Part shown: positions 36,128 through 45,843 of the stretch, one piece after another
Layout: the number at the start of each line of letters is the position of its first letter
How positions within the stretch are numbered: the first letter of the stretch is position 1
Origin: Nocardioides iriomotensis
GTDB lineage: Bacteria; Actinomycetota; Actinomycetes; Propionibacteriales; Nocardioidaceae
NCBI RefSeq assembly: GCF_004168035.1
Contig: NZ_SDPU01000001.1
Span: 186,001 to 250,000, forward strand
Direction of reading: 5' to 3'
DNA length: 64,000 nt
The notes under the pieces: model-generated
Database searches by the model: none
What the model saw: only the letters and a program-made list of their open reading frames with translations
What the model was told of the DNA's origin: nothing
Translations under genes and position numbers: made by a program

Positions 36128-36723
36128 CAGGACGACACCTCCGCACGGGCCTTCAGCAGCGCGGCCGGGGCGACGTCCTCGACGGGGAGGCCACGGCGGG
36201 CCGCGACGGCCTCGGGCTCCTCGAGCGAGCGCAGCGCCTCGACGGTCGCGTGCACGATGTTGATCTGGTTCGACGAGCCGAGCGACTTGCTCAGGACGTC
36301 GTGGATGCCGGCGCACTCCAGCACGGCGCGCACCGGGCCACCGGCGATCACACCGGTACCGGGAGCAGCCGGGCGGAGCAGCACGACGCCGGCCGCCTTC
36401 TCACCCTGGATGGGGTGCGGGATGGTGCCCTGGACACGGGGGACCTTGAAGAAGTGCTTCTTGGCCTCCTCGACGCCCTTGGCGATCGCGGCCGGCACCT
36501 CCTTGGCCTTGCCGTAGCCCACGCCGACCATGCCATCGCCGTCACCGACGATCACGAGGGCGGTGAAGCTGAAGCGACGACCACCCTTCACGACCTTGGC
36601 GACACGGTTGATCGCGACGACACGCTCGATGTAGGCGGTCTTGTCGGCGACCTGGCCACCGCGACGGTCGTCGCGGCCACCACGGCGCTCGCCACCGCCG
36701 CTACGGCGCTGGGATCCGCTCAT
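36127..36723 (-). CDS. rpsE: 30S ribosomal protein S5 (uS5)
   Basis: 198 residues. A basic Gly/Arg-rich leader ([19 protein letters not shown]) precedes the dsRNA-binding fold ([45 protein letters not shown]) and the C-terminal [30 protein letters not shown]5 shapes the mRNA entry site and decoding accuracy. 34 bases after rplR. Confidence 0.97.
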   Translation of the reverse strand: MSGSQRRSGGGERRGGRDDRRGGQVADKTAYIERVVAINRVAKVVKGGRRFSFTALVIVGDGDGMVGVGYGKAKEVPAAIAKGVEEAKKHFFKVPRVQGTIPHPIQGEKAAGVVLLRPAAPGTGVIAGGPVRAVLECAGIHDVLSKSLGSSNQINIVHATVEALRSLEEPEAVAARRGLPVEDVAPAALLKARAEVSS

Positions 36724-36757
36724 TTCGAACTACCTCTTCCTCTACTTGTTGTCGCGA

Positions 36758-37141
36758 TCAGAACGCGAGGCCGCCCTCGCGGGCGCCGTCGGCCAGGGCG
36801 GCGACCCGCCCGTGGTACTGGTTGCCGGCTCGGTCGAACACCGCGGCGGTCACACCCGCGGCCTTCGCGCGCTCGGCGACGAGCTCGCCGACCTTGCGGG
36901 CCTTGGCGGACTTGTCACCGTCGAACGAGCGCAGGTCGGCCTCCATGGTGCTGGCGGAGGCGAGCGTCTTGCCGATCACGTCGTCCACGACCTGCACGCT
37001 GATGTGCTTCGAGGAGCGGGTGACCACCAGACGCGGACGCTCGGCGGTGCCGGAGATCGTCTTGCGGCCACGGACCTGACGACGCAGGCGCGAGGCGGTG
37101 CGGCCGGCCGTGTGCTTCTTGTGCTTGAGGGAGATCGCCAT
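36758..37141 (-). CDS. rplR: 50S ribosomal protein L18 (uL18)
   Basis: 127 residues from ATG 37139-37141 ([21 protein letters not shown]). A GTG two codons upstream overlaps the rplF stop and sits better relative to AAAGG, so the protein may start [31 protein letters not shown] and the C-terminal [25 protein letters not shown] are L18 signatures. L18 carries 5S rRNA into the 50S subunit. Confidence 0.96.
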   Translation of the reverse strand: MAISLKHKKHTAGRTASRLRRQVRGRKTISGTAERPRLVVTRSSKHISVQVVDDVIGKTLASASTMEADLRSFDGDKSAKARKVGELVAERAKAAGVTAAVFDRAGNQYHGRVAALADGAREGGLAF

Positions 37142-37143
37142 GG

Positions 37144-37686
37144 TCACTTACCAGCCTTTCCGACCTTGCGGCGGATCTGCTCGCCCGCGTAGCGGACGCC
37201 CTTGCCCTTGTACGGCTCGGGCTTGCGGAGCTTGCGGATGTTCGCGGCGACCTCGCCGACCAGCTGCTTGTCGATGCCCTGGACACCGAGCTTGGTGGGG
37301 CCCTCGACCGTGAAGGTGATGCCCTCGGGGGCGTTGACCGTGATCGAGTGCGAGTAGCCGAGCTGGAACTCCAGCTGGGTGGGGCCCTTCGACAGGACGC
37401 GGTAGCCCACGCCCACGATCTCGAGCTTCTTCTCGTAGCCGTCGGTCACGCCGATCACCATGTTGTTGATCAGGGTGCGGGTCAGGCCGTGCAGCGAGCG
37501 CGACTCGCGCTCGTCGTCCGGACGCGAGACCTCGACGCTGCCGTCCTCGCCCTTGCCGACGGAGATCGGGGCGGCGACGGTGTGGCTCAGGGTGCCCTTC
37601 GGACCCTTGACCGTCACCAGACGCTCCTCGATCGCGACGTCGACACCCGACGGGACCGTGATGGGGAGCTTGCCAATGCGCGACAT
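37144..37686 (-). CDS. rplF: 50S ribosomal protein L6 (uL6)
   Basis: 180 residues. [30 protein letters not shown] at the N terminus, [27 protein letters not shown] in the middle and the highly conserved [31 protein letters not shown] at the end. L6 sits at the factor-binding site of the 50S subunit. 30 bases after rpsH. Confidence 0.97.
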   Translation of the reverse strand: MSRIGKLPITVPSGVDVAIEERLVTVKGPKGTLSHTVAAPISVGKGEDGSVEVSRPDDERESRSLHGLTRTLINNMVIGVTDGYEKKLEIVGVGYRVLSKGPTQLEFQLGYSHSITVNAPEGITFTVEGPTKLGVQGIDKQLVGEVAANIRKLRKPEPYKGKGVRYAGEQIRRKVGKAGK

Positions 37687-37716
37687 GCTGTGTGTTTCCT
37701 TCCCTGGTCTCGCGGG

Positions 37717-38124
37717 TTACCAGACGTAGGCGAGGACTTCCCCACCCACGCCCTTCTGGTTCGCCTGGCGGTCGGTCAGCAGACCCTGGCTCGTCGAGAT
37801 GATCGCGACGCCGAGGCCGCCGAGCACCTTCGGGAGCCCGGTGTGCTTCGCGTAGACGCGCAGGCCGGGCTTGCTGATCCGGCGGACGCCCGCGATGGAG
37901 CGCTCGCGGTTCTGGCCGAACTTGAGGGTCACGTGGAGGGTCTTGCCCACCTCGCCCTCAGCCGGGTCCTCGACCTTCCAGGAGGTGATGTAGCCCTCCT
38001 GCTGGAGGATCTCCGCGACGCCGGCCTTGATCTTGCTGTACGGCATCGTCACCGAGTCGTGGTACGCCTGGTTGGCGTTGCGCAGACGGGTCAGCATGTC
38101 TGCGATCGGGTCAGTCATCGTCAT
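37717..38124 (-). CDS. rpsH: 30S ribosomal protein S8 (uS8)
   Basis: 135 residues from ATG 38122-38124 ([20 protein letters not shown]); an ATG 7 codons earlier is in frame but not family-like. The C terminus [34 protein letters not shown] is the S8 signature. In E. coli S8 is the spc-operon autoregulator. A 114-base gap separates it from rpsN. Confidence 0.97.
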   Translation of the reverse strand: MTMTDPIADMLTRLRNANQAYHDSVTMPYSKIKAGVAEILQQEGYITSWKVEDPAEGEVGKTLHVTLKFGQNRERSIAGVRRISKPGLRVYAKHTGLPKVLGGLGVAIISTSQGLLTDRQANQKGVGGEVLAYVW

Positions 38125-38238
38125 GGCCGTGAGGCCCTTTCTCACCGTGGTTTCGCGAGCCCGTGCTGGACGGGCGCTGCGACCTTCAGCGTTGTCGGTT
38201 GAACTCGAATGCGGGGGTCGTGCAGGGGTGGAGTGCTG

Positions 38239-38424
38239 TTACCAGCTGCTCTTGGTGACGCCGGGCAGCTCGCCCCGGTGCGCCATCTCGCGCAGGCAAA
38301 TGCGGCACAGGCCGAACTTGCGGTAGACCGCCTTCGGCCGGCCGCAGCGCTGGCAGCGGGTGTAGCCGCGGACCTTGAACTTCGGGGTCCGGGCCGCCTT
38401 GACCTTGAGCGCAGTCTTCGCCAT
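38239..38424 (-). CDS. rpsN: 30S ribosomal protein S14 type Z (uS14)
   Basis: 61 residues with the zinc knuckle [20 protein letters not shown] (two CxxC pairs), the short zinc-binding form used as the housekeeping S14 in Actinobacteria. A zinc-free, longer copy may exist elsewhere in the genome. Three bases after rplE. Confidence 0.97.
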   Translation of the reverse strand: MAKTALKVKAARTPKFKVRGYTRCQRCGRPKAVYRKFGLCRICLREMAHRGELPGVTKSSW

Positions 38425-38427
38425 CGG

Positions 38428-39000
38428 TCAGTCCTCCTTGAACGGGAAGCCGAGCTGCTTGAGCAGCGCGCGACCCTCGTCGTCGTTCGTGGCCGTGGTC
38501 ACGACCGTGATGTCCATGCCCCGCGAGCGGTCGACCCGGTCCTGGTCGATCTCGTGGAACATGACCTGCTCGGTCAGACCGAAGGTGTAGTTGCCCCGGC
38601 CGTCGAACTGCTTCGCGGAGAGACCGCGGAAGTCACGGATGCGCGGCAGCGCCAGCGCCAGCAGGCGGTCCAGGAACTCCCACATGCGGTCGCCGCGCAG
38701 GGTCACGTGCGCGCCGATCGGCATGCCCTCGCGCAGCTTGAACTGCGCGATCGACTTGCGGGCCTTGGTGACCTGCGGCTTCTGGCCGGTGATCGCGGTG
38801 AGGTCCTTGACCGCACCCTCGATCAGCTTGGAGTCGCGCGCGGCCTCGCCGACGCCCATGTTGACCACGATCTTGGTCAGGCCGGGCACCTGCATGACGT
38901 TGGCGTAGCTGAACTCGCTCTGCATCCCGGCGATGACCTCGTCGCGGTACTTCTGCTTGAGGCGCGGAAGCTCGCGGGTCTCGGTGCTGGTGGTGCTCAT
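38428..39000 (-). CDS. rplE: 50S ribosomal protein L5 (uL5)
   Basis: 190 residues from ATG 38998-39000 ([22 protein letters not shown]). Signatures: [57 protein letters not shown] and [22 protein letters not shown]5 binds 5S rRNA and touches the P-site tRNA. One base from rplX. Confidence 0.97.
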   Translation of the reverse strand: MSTTSTETRELPRLKQKYRDEVIAGMQSEFSYANVMQVPGLTKIVVNMGVGEAARDSKLIEGAVKDLTAITGQKPQVTKARKSIAQFKLREGMPIGAHVTLRGDRMWEFLDRLLALALPRIRDFRGLSAKQFDGRGNYTFGLTEQVMFHEIDQDRVDRSRGMDITVVTTATNDDEGRALLKQLGFPFKED

Positions 39001-39001
39001 G

Positions 39002-39364
39002 TCAGATCTCCTCACCGGTCTTGCGCGAGATGCGGACACTGCGCTGAGCGGTGTACTCGGACCCGTCGGAACGGCGCTTCTTGGTCTCGACGCGCTTGAA
39101 GCCCACGCGGGTGGTGCCCTTGCCGTCGACCAGCATCACGTTGGAGACGTGGATGGCCGCCTCCTGCGTCACGATGCCGCCGGTCGTGCCGGCGCGGCCG
39201 CCCTGGTTGACGACCTTGGTGTGCCGCTTGATGCGGTTGACGCCCTCGACGATCACCCGGTCCTGCTCGGCCTGGACGGCGATGACCTTGCCCTCGACGC
39301 CCTTGTCCTTGCCGGCGATGACGCGGACGACGTCGCCCTTCTTGATGTTCAGGTTCTTCGCCAT
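39002..39364 (-). CDS. rplX: 50S ribosomal protein L24 (uL24)
   Basis: 120 residues. KOW motif near the start ([25 protein letters not shown]), then [45 protein letters not shown] 50S assembly initiator located near the peptide exit. Three bases after rplN. Confidence 0.97.
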   Translation of the reverse strand: MAKNLNIKKGDVVRVIAGKDKGVEGKVIAVQAEQDRVIVEGVNRIKRHTKVVNQGGRAGTTGGIVTQEAAIHVSNVMLVDGKGTTRVGFKRVETKKRRSDGSEYTAQRSVRISRKTGEEI

Positions 39365-39367
39365 GGT

Positions 39368-39736
39368 TCAGAGCACCTCCGGCGCCAGCGAGATGATCTT
39401 CATGAACTTCTTCTCCCGCAGCTCGCGGCCCACGGGGCCGAAGATGCGGGTGCCGCGCGGCTCGCCGTCGTTCTTGAGAATCACCGCGGCGTTCTCGTCG
39501 AAGCGGATGTACGAGCCGTCCGGACGGCGGCGCTCCTTGACGGTGCGTACGACGACGGCCTTGACGACATCACCCTTCTTGACGTTGCCACCGGGGATCG
39601 CGTCCTTGACGGTGGCGACGATGACGTCGCCGATGCCGGCGTAGCGACGGCCCGAACCGCCGAGAACACGGATGCAGAGGATCTCCTTCGCACCGGTGTT
39701 GTCGGCGACCTTGAGTCGCGACTCCTGCTGGATCAT
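39368..39736 (-). CDS. rplN: 50S ribosomal protein L14 (uL14)
   Basis: 122 residues, the exact standard length. [37 protein letters not shown] and the C-terminal [29 protein letters not shown] are nearly invariant. It forms an inter-subunit bridge. 85 bases after rpsQ. Confidence 0.98.
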   Translation of the reverse strand: MIQQESRLKVADNTGAKEILCIRVLGGSGRRYAGIGDVIVATVKDAIPGGNVKKGDVVKAVVVRTVKERRRPDGSYIRFDENAAVILKNDGEPRGTRIFGPVGRELREKKFMKIISLAPEVL

Positions 39737-39821
39737 CGGTTCTTCTCCTGGTTGTCGCGCCGGTTCTCATTGCTGAGCCTGGCGGAACTCGGTGGCGGCC
39801 GGAGCCGCCGTTTGACGTTGC

Positions 39822-40115
39822 TTACTTGGCCTTCTCGAGCACCTCGACGACGCGCCAGCGCTTGGTGGCCGACAGCGGACGGGTCTCCTGAATCAGGACC
39901 CGGTCGCCGACGCCGCACTGGTTCTGCTCGTCGTGCACCTTGAGCTTGCTGGTGCGGCGCATGACCTTGCCGTAGAGGGCGTGCTTCACACGGTCCTCGA
40001 CGGAGACGACCACGGTCTTCTCCATCTTGTCGCTGACCACGAGGCCCTCGCGGACCTTGCGGGAATTGCGTGCCTGCTCGTTGCTCACGGTCTTCTCTGC
40101 AGCCTTCTCGCTCAT
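39822..40115 (-). CDS. rpsQ: 30S ribosomal protein S17 (uS17)
   Basis: 97 residues. After a short basic leader, [49 protein letters not shown] and [29 protein letters not shown] give a complete S17 OB fold. Overlaps the rpmC stop by 4 bases, implying coupled translation. Confidence 0.97.
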   Translation of the reverse strand: MSEKAAEKTVSNEQARNSRKVREGLVVSDKMEKTVVVSVEDRVKHALYGKVMRRTSKLKVHDEQNQCGVGDRVLIQETRPLSATKRWRVVEVLEKAK

Positions 40116-40345
40116 GCGGCACCGTCCTCACTGCCCGGGGCCTGACGGATCCCGAGCTCACGCTCGCGCACCACGGTGTAGATGCGCGCGATGTCACGCT
40201 TGACCGTGCGGAGACGGCCGTGGCTCTCGAGCTGCCCGGTGGCGGCCTGGAAGCGGAGGTTGAACAGCTCCTCCTTGGCCTCCCGCAGCTTCTGCTCGAG
40301 GTCGACGTTGGTCATGTCGTCCAGCTCGTGGGCTGTGGTCGCCAT
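40112..40345 (-). CDS. rpmC: 50S ribosomal protein L29 (uL29)
   Basis: 77 residues; two-helix protein with [57 protein letters not shown]. It lies at the tunnel exit where trigger factor and SRP dock. One-base overlap with rplP upstream and 4 bases with rpsQ downstream. Confidence 0.96.
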   Translation of the reverse strand: MATTAHELDDMTNVDLEQKLREAKEELFNLRFQAATGQLESHGRLRTVKRDIARIYTVVRERELGIRQAPGSEDGAA

Positions 40346-40764
40346 CAGAAGTCACCTGCCTCGCGCGTGACGAACTTGCACTTCATGGGGAGCTTGTGCA
40401 TCGCGCGGCGCATGGCCTCGCGAGCGATGTCCTCCGGAACACCGGAGAGCTCGAACATCACGCGACCGGGCTTGACGTTCGCGATCCACCACTCCGGCGA
40501 GCCCTTGCCGGAACCCATGCGGGTCTCGGCCGGCTTCTTGGTCAGCGGACGGTCGGGGTAGATGTTGATCCACACCTTTCCGCCACGCTTGATGTGCCGG
40601 GTCATCGCGATACGCGCCGACTCGATCTGACGGTTGGTGACGTAGTGGCCCTCGACCGCCTGGATGCCGAAGTCGCCGAAGGCGAGACTCGTGCCACCCT
40701 TGGCCGCACCCGTCCGCTTGGGGTGGTGCTGCTTGCGGTGCTTGACCCTGCGGGGCATCAGCAT
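40345..40764 (-). CDS. rplP: 50S ribosomal protein L16 (uL16)
   Basis: 139 residues from ATG ([24 protein letters not shown]). [62 protein letters not shown] is diagnostic. L16 helps position the A-site tRNA. Five bases after rpsC. Confidence 0.98.
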   Translation of the reverse strand: MLMPRRVKHRKQHHPKRTGAAKGGTSLAFGDFGIQAVEGHYVTNRQIESARIAMTRHIKRGGKVWINIYPDRPLTKKPAETRMGSGKGSPEWWIANVKPGRVMFELSGVPEDIAREAMRRAMHKLPMKCKFVTREAGDF

Positions 40765-40769
40765 GGGAC

Positions 40770-41591
40770 TCAGGCCTCCTGTCCGCTGTTGTCACCGGCG
40801 GGGGCGGCCGGAGCGGCGGCCTCGGCCGGCGCCTCGGTCTGCGGTGCGCGGTCCGCACGCGACGGACGGTTGCCCCGGCCGGGACGGTCGCCGCCACGGG
40901 CACCGCCGCGACCGCGGCTCGGCGCACCGGCGCGCGCGGCCGCCTGGGCCTCACGCTCGGCGCGGGTGCCCGCGACCTCGCCCTTGTAGATCCAGACCTT
41001 CACGCCGATGCGGCCGAAGGTCGTCTTGGCCTCGTAGAAGCCGTAGTCGATGTCCGCACGGAGCGTGTGCAGGGGCACGCGGCCCTCGCGGTAGAACTCC
41101 GAGCGCGACATCTCGGCGCCACCGAGGCGACCCGAGCACTGGATGCGGACGCCCTTGGCGCCGGACCGCATGGTGGTCTGCATCGCCTTGCGCATCGCGC
41201 GACGGAAGGCCACGCGGCCGGCGAGCTGCTCGGCCACGCCCTGCGCGACGAGCTGCGCGTCGGTCTCGGGGCTCTTCACCTCGAGGATGTTGAGCTGGAC
41301 CTGCTTGCCGGTGAGCTTCTCGAGCTCGCCGCGGATGCGGTCCGCCTCGGCGCCACGCCGACCGATGACGATGCCCGGACGCGCCGTGTGGATGTCAACG
41401 CGGACGCGGTCGCGGGTGCGCTCGATCTCGACGCGGGAGATGCCCGCGCGCTCCATGCCCTTGGACAGCAGGCGACGGATGGCGACGTCCTCACCGACGT
41501 ACGACTTGTAGAGCTTGTCGGCGTACCAACGGCTCCGGTGGTCGGTCGAGATGCCCAGACGGAAGCCGTTCGGGTTGATCTTCTGACCCAT
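40770..41591 (-). CDS. rpsC: 30S ribosomal protein S3 (uS3)
   Basis: 273 residues, with the KH domain ([42 protein letters not shown]) and the C-terminal domain ([39 protein letters not shown]). Residues ~210-273 form an Arg/Gly/Ala/Pro-rich disordered tail typical of Actinobacteria. S3 forms part of the mRNA entry helicase site. One-base overlap with rplV. Confidence 0.97.
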   Translation of the reverse strand: MGQKINPNGFRLGISTDHRSRWYADKLYKSYVGEDVAIRRLLSKGMERAGISRVEIERTRDRVRVDIHTARPGIVIGRRGAEADRIRGELEKLTGKQVQLNILEVKSPETDAQLVAQGVAEQLAGRVAFRRAMRKAMQTTMRSGAKGVRIQCSGRLGGAEMSRSEFYREGRVPLHTLRADIDYGFYEAKTTFGRIGVKVWIYKGEVAGTRAEREAQAAARAGAPSRGRGGARGGDRPGRGNRPSRADRAPQTEAPAEAAAPAAPAGDNSGQEA

Positions 41592-42010
41592 TACTTCTGA
41601 CCCTTCCGGTTGTCGTCGGCGGCCGGCTGCACCACGAGGGTGATGTGGCTGGTCCGCTTGTTGATGCGGGACGCACGGCCCTGGGCGCGGGGGCGCCAGC
41701 GCTTCATCGTGGGACCCTCGTCGACCATCGCCTTGGACACGACCAGCGTGCCGCGGTCGAGGTCCTCGGTGGTCTCCGCGTTGGCGACCGCGCTCTCGAG
41801 GACCTTGTAGACCGTCTGCGCCGCCGCCTGGGGGGCGAACTGGAGCAGGGCCAGGGCCTCGTCGACCTGCATGCCGCGGACCATGTCGACGACACGACGC
41901 GCCTTCATCGGGGTGATCCGGACGAAGCGGGCGCTGGCGAAAGCGCCGGGCTCCTCGCCCAGCAGGCTCTCGCGTCGGGCGCTCACGCGCCTACGCTCGG
42001 TAACGCTCAT
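41591..42010 (-). CDS. rplV: 50S ribosomal protein L22 (uL22)
   Basis: 139 residues. The core begins at [56 protein letters not shown], and the exit-tunnel beta hairpin is in [27 protein letters not shown] ~28-residue basic N-terminal leader precedes the core. 40 bases after rpsS. Confidence 0.97.
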   Translation of the reverse strand: MSVTERRRVSARRESLLGEEPGAFASARFVRITPMKARRVVDMVRGMQVDEALALLQFAPQAAAQTVYKVLESAVANAETTEDLDRGTLVVSKAMVDEGPTMKRWRPRAQGRASRINKRTSHITLVVQPAADDNRKGQK

Positions 42011-42050
42011 AACCTTCGATCTCTCTCGTTCGGTCGGCTGCCACCCGCGG

Positions 42051-42332
42051 TCAGCGGCGGCGGCTCTTCCGGTCGTCCTTGACGTGCCCGCGGTAGGTGC
42101 GGGTCGGCGCGAACTCCCCGAGCTTGTGGCCGACCATGGAGTCGGTCACGAACACCGGGACGTGCTTCCGGCCGTCGTGCACGGCGATCGTGTGGCCGAT
42201 CATGTCGGGCACGATCATGGAGCGACGCGACCACGTCTTGATGACGTTGTGCGTGCCCTTCTCGTTCTGCGCGTCCACCTTCTTCTGCAGGTGGTCGTCG
42301 ACGAAGGGGCCCTTCTTCAGGCTGCGAGGCAT
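42051..42332 (-). CDS. rpsS: 30S ribosomal protein S19 (uS19)
   Basis: 93 residues: [20 protein letters not shown], then [52 protein letters not shown]. Complete and standard length. It binds 16S rRNA in the head with S13. 24 bases after rplB. Confidence 0.98.
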   Translation of the reverse strand: MPRSLKKGPFVDDHLQKKVDAQNEKGTHNVIKTWSRRSMIVPDMIGHTIAVHDGRKHVPVFVTDSMVGHKLGEFAPTRTYRGHVKDDRKSRRR

Positions 42333-42356
42333 CGTGTTCTTCCTTCCCTAGCCTGT

Positions 42357-43190
42357 TCAGCGCTTCTTGCCGGTGCGGCGGCGACGGACGATGAGGGCGT
42401 CGGAGGACTTGCGCTTGCGCGTGCGGCCCTCCGGCTTGCCCCACGGGGACACGGGGTGACGACCACCGGACGTCTTGCCCTCACCACCACCGTGCGGGTG
42501 GTCGACCGGGTTCATGACGACACCGCGGACGGTCGGACGCTTGCCCTTCCAGCGCATGCGCCCGGCCTTGCCCCAGTTGATGTTCGACTGCTCGGCGTTG
42601 CCGACCTCGCCGACCGTGGCGCGGCAGCGCACGTCGACGTACCGCATCTCACCGGAGGGCATGCGCAGCTGGGCGCGGCTGCCCTCGCGGGCGACGAGCT
42701 GGGCCGAGATGCCGGCGGACCGGGCGATCTTGGCGCCGCCGCCGGGACGGAGCTCGATGCAGTGGATCGTGGTACCGACCGGGATGTTGCGCAGCGGCAG
42801 GTTGTTGCCCGGCTTGATGTCGGCCTTGGGACCGGCCTCGACCGTGGCGCCCTGACGCAGGCCCTGCGGCGCGATGATGTAGCGCTTCTCGCCGTCGGCG
42901 TAGTGCAGGAGCGCGATGCGCGCGGTGCGGTTGGGGTCGTACTCGATGTGCGCGACCTTGGCCGGCACGCCGTCCTTGTCGTAGCGACGGAAGTCGACGA
43001 CGCGGTAGGCGCGCTTGTGGCCACCGCCCTGGTGGCGCGTCGTGATCCGGCCCTGGTTGTTGCGGCCGCCCTTCTTGGGGAGCGGACGCACCAGCGACTT
43101 CTCCGGCGTCGAACGCGTGACCTCGACGAAGTCCGCGACCGACGAGCCACGACGGCCCGGGGTGGTCGGCTTGTACTTACGGATGCCCAT
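42357..43190 (-). CDS. rplB: 50S ribosomal protein L2 (uL2)
   Basis: 277 residues. [20 protein letters not shown] at the start and [41 protein letters not shown] near the end; the His in DHPHGGGEG lies close to the peptidyl-transferase centre in known structures. 26 bases after rplW. Confidence 0.98.
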   Translation of the reverse strand: MGIRKYKPTTPGRRGSSVADFVEVTRSTPEKSLVRPLPKKGGRNNQGRITTRHQGGGHKRAYRVVDFRRYDKDGVPAKVAHIEYDPNRTARIALLHYADGEKRYIIAPQGLRQGATVEAGPKADIKPGNNLPLRNIPVGTTIHCIELRPGGGAKIARSAGISAQLVAREGSRAQLRMPSGEMRYVDVRCRATVGEVGNAEQSNINWGKAGRMRWKGKRPTVRGVVMNPVDHPHGGGEGKTSGGRHPVSPWGKPEGRTRKRKSSDALIVRRRRTGKKR

Positions 43191-43216
43191 GTCTTCTCAG
43201 TCCTTCTACTGCCCGG

Positions 43217-43522
43217 TCAGGAGACCGGACCTCCGAAGATGTCGATGCGCTGGCCCTCGGCGAGCGAGACGATCGCGCGCTTGGTGTTGGCGCGGCGGCC
43301 GACACCGAAGCGGGTGCGACGAGCCTTGCCCTGCCGGTTGAGGGTGTTGACGGACGTGACCTTGACGTTGAACACCTTCTCGACCGCGATCTTGATCTCG
43401 GTCTTGTTGGCGTCCGGGTGCACCAGGAAGGTGTACTTGTTGGCGTCGAGCAGGCCGTAGCTCTTCTCGGAGACGACCGGCGCGATCAGCACGTCGCGGT
43501 GGTCCTTGTGGAACGTGCTCAC
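43217..43522 (-). CDS. rplW: 50S ribosomal protein L23 (uL23)
   Basis: 101 residues. [58 protein letters not shown] is a full L23 core, docking site for trigger factor and SRP at the exit tunnel. Four-base overlap with rplD. Confidence 0.97.
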   Translation of the reverse strand: MSTFHKDHRDVLIAPVVSEKSYGLLDANKYTFLVHPDANKTEIKIAVEKVFNVKVTSVNTLNRQGKARRTRFGVGRRANTKRAIVSLAEGQRIDIFGGPVS

Positions 43523-44418
43523 TGGTCAGCCTCCTCGGTGCTGGCCTTGGCGCCGGCCTCCACGAAGCCCGCGGCCTCGGCGTCGGCAGCCGTCTTGAAC
43601 CAGACGTCAGCGGTCGTGTTGTCGTACCAGCGGCCACCGGGGGCGTGGTACTTCTTCGAGTCGGACTTGCCCTTGATCTCGTAGCCGGCAGGCGCGCTGC
43701 CGTCCTCGAGCGCCGCAGCGGCACCCTCGAACGGCGCCTCGGCGACGACGCCGACCTTGTCGTCCTCGATGTCGGCGGCCTCGGTGGAGGTCGCGACGGC
43801 CTTGACCGACTTGCCGGTCGACGGGCCCGCCACGAACGCGTCGTACGCGCCCTTGGTGAAGACCACGTCGTCGGAGAGCAGCACGTCGTAGGTGTTGAGC
43901 TGGTCGACGGCCAGGATGTGCACGGTGTCGACGTTGCGCAGCGACAGCCAGGTCAGGTCGTCGCCCCGCTCGAGCACCACGAGGGCGCGCGGGCGGTCGC
44001 TGAGGCTGGACAGCGCGGCGAGGGCGTTCTTCGTCGACGGCTTGTCGCCGGAGACGAACGACTCCACGACGTGCACGCGGCCGGCGCGGGCCCGGTCGGA
44101 GAGGGCACCGCGCAGGGCGGCGGCCTTCATCTTCTTGGGCGTGCGCTGGTCGTAGCTGCGCGGCGTCGGGCCGTGCACGGTGCCACCACCGGCGAACTGC
44201 GGCGCGCGGGTCGAGCCCTGGCGGGCGCGACCGGTGCCCTTCTGCTTGTAGGGCTTGCGGCCACCACCGCGGACCTCGCCGCGGGACTTGGTGTCGTGGG
44301 TGCCCTGGCGGGCCGCGGCCTGCTGGGCGACGACGACCTGGTGGATCAGCGGGATGTTGACCTGCACGTCGAAGATCTCCGCAGGCAGGTCGACCTTGAC
44401 GGTCTTGACGGAAGCCAT
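43519..44418 (-). CDS. rplD: 50S ribosomal protein L4 (uL4) with extra C-terminal domain
   Basis: 299 residues, about 80-90 more than ordinary L4. Residues 1-200 are a normal L4 core ([39 protein letters not shown]; the extended loop lining the exit tunnel). Residues ~201-243 are an Ala/Glu linker. Residues ~244-288 form a compact extra unit, [18 protein letters not shown] followed by [23 protein letters not shown]. This pattern matches what I remember as the 'sunset domain' attached to some actinobacterial ribosomal proteins; its function is unknown. Two bases after rplC, overlapping rplW by 4, so the extension is embedded in normal operon context. Confidence 0.95.
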   Translation of the reverse strand: MASVKTVKVDLPAEIFDVQVNIPLIHQVVVAQQAAARQGTHDTKSRGEVRGGGRKPYKQKGTGRARQGSTRAPQFAGGGTVHGPTPRSYDQRTPKKMKAAALRGALSDRARAGRVHVVESFVSGDKPSTKNALAALSSLSDRPRALVVLERGDDLTWLSLRNVDTVHILAVDQLNTYDVLLSDDVVFTKGAYDAFVAGPSTGKSVKAVATSTEAADIEDDKVGVVAEAPFEGAAAALEDGSAPAGYEIKGKSDSKKYHAPGGRWYDNTTADVWFKTAADAEAAGFVEAGAKASTEEADQ

Positions 44419-44420
44419 GG

Positions 44421-45086
44421 TCAGCCCTCCTTGACGGTCGACTTGGCGGCGGAACGGATGACCACGAGGCCGCCCTTGGGGCCGGGGACGGCGCCCTTGA
44501 GCAGGATCAGGCCCTTCTCGACGTCCACGGCGTGGATCGAGACGTTCTGCGTGGTGACGGTGTCCCCACCCATGCGGCCGGCCATCCGGACGCCCTTGAA
44601 GACGCGACCCGGGGTCGCGCAGGCGCCGATGGAACCGGGCTTGCGGTGGTTGCGGTGCGCACCGTGGGAGGCGCCCACGCCGGAGAAGCCGTGACGCTTC
44701 ATCGTTCCGGCGAAGCCCTTGCCCTTGCTGGTGCCGGTCACGTCGACCTCCTCGCCCGCGGCGAAGACCTCCGGGGAGAGCTCCTGGCCGACGGAGTACG
44801 ACGCGGCGTCCGCGGTGCGGATCTCGACGACGTGGCGACGGGGCGTGGTGCCCGCCTTGGCGAAGTGGCCGGCCTGCGGCTTGGTCACCTTGCGGCCGTC
44901 GATCTCGCCGAAGCCGATCTGGACGGCGTTGTAGCCGTCGGTCTCGGGCTGGCGGACCTGCGTGACCACGTTGGTGCCGGCCGCGATCACGGTCACGGGC
45001 ACGATGCGGTTGTTCTCGTCCCAGGTCTGGGTCATGCCGAGCTTGGTGCCCAGCAGCCCACGGACGTTGCGTTCAAGAGTGCTCAT
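44421..45086 (-). CDS. rplC: 50S ribosomal protein L3 (uL3)
   Basis: 221 residues. [27 protein letters not shown] at the N terminus and [52 protein letters not shown] in the middle are diagnostic. L3 is an early 50S assembly protein. 23 bases after rpsJ. Confidence 0.98.
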   Translation of the reverse strand: MSTLERNVRGLLGTKLGMTQTWDENNRIVPVTVIAAGTNVVTQVRQPETDGYNAVQIGFGEIDGRKVTKPQAGHFAKAGTTPRRHVVEIRTADAASYSVGQELSPEVFAAGEEVDVTGTSKGKGFAGTMKRHGFSGVGASHGAHRNHRKPGSIGACATPGRVFKGVRMAGRMGGDTVTTQNVSIHAVDVEKGLILLKGAVPGPKGGLVVIRSAAKSTVKEG

Positions 45087-45109
45087 TGGTTATCAGGCCT
45101 CGTCGCGAC

Positions 45110-45418
45110 TCAGAGCTTGATCTCGATGTCGACACCGGCCGGGAGGTCGAGACGCATGAGCGAGTCAACCGTCTTCGGCGTGGGGTCGATGATGTCGATG
45201 AGACGCTTGTGGGTGCGCATCTCGAAGTGCTCGCGGCTGTCCTTGTACTTGTGCGGCGAACGGATGACGCAGTAGACGTTCTTCTCCGTGGGCAGCGGCA
45301 CAGGGCCAGCGACCTTTGCGCCCGTGCGCGTGACCGTGTCAACGATCTTGCGGGCGGAGGTGTCGATCACCTCGTGGTCGTAGGCCTTGAGCCGGATGCG
45401 GATCTTCTGTCCCGCCAT
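45110..45418 (-). CDS. rpsJ: 30S ribosomal protein S10 (uS10)
   Basis: 102 residues: [64 protein letters not shown]10 is also the NusE component of antitermination complexes. First gene of the S10 operon; a 425-base upstream region holds its control signals. Confidence 0.98.
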   Translation of the reverse strand: MAGQKIRIRLKAYDHEVIDTSARKIVDTVTRTGAKVAGPVPLPTEKNVYCVIRSPHKYKDSREHFEMRTHKRLIDIIDPTPKTVDSLMRLDLPAGVDIEIKL

Positions 45419-45843
45419 AGCTCCTCGTCGTCCTTTACTAGTCCTGAGCCCGCCGGGCTCGTCGTACCGCCAAGTCCAGTGGCCGTTCCGGGAGGACCCG
45501 GTCGGTCACGCTGCCCCTTGGCACTGCCTCCTCCGACCCCCGCGGTCGGGCGTGTCGCGCATGCTGGGCGCAACACGAGACCGATCTCGCGATGTTGGAG
45601 TGGCTACCCGACGCACGGTCGGGCCTGAAAGGGTCTCCTGGTGCGGCGCGGCGCACGCGACTCACTGGCAACCAGGTGGAACCGATTCAGGAGTCAAAGT
45701 GCGCTGCGCCCCGGCGACCCCGCCGGAGCAACCGGACTATCTTGTCAGAGGTCGTGGTGCCTTATCAAATCGGCCCCGGACCGAGGCGGAATGACCCGAT
45801 CGAGGCGTGTCCCCGCGCACCCACGATGCCCTAGTTTCGGCGC
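45419..45843 (-). promoter_or_regulatory. S10-operon upstream/leader region
   Basis: 425 bases without a gene. Reading leftwards, a possible promoter is TTGATA (complement of 45763-45768), an 18-base spacer and CAAGAT (complement of 45739-45744). A hairpin CCGACC-CCCGC-GGTCGG lies at 45533-45549, overlapping the 23-base segment shared with the rpsL leader (45536-45558). A second hairpin GAGCCC-GCC-GGGCTC is at 45446-45460, 28 bases before the rpsJ start. The plus-strand aminotransferase promoter must also be in the right-hand part. Confidence 0.5.
45536..45558 (-). repeat. 23-nt segment shared with the rpsL leader, rpsJ copy
   Basis: Identical at all 23 positions to 56540-56562. In the mRNA direction it begins GCGACACGCCCGACCGC. 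It ends about 117 bases before the rpsJ start. Both copies sit in the upstream regions of ribosomal protein operons on the same strand, which argues for a shared control signal. Confidence 0.7.
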
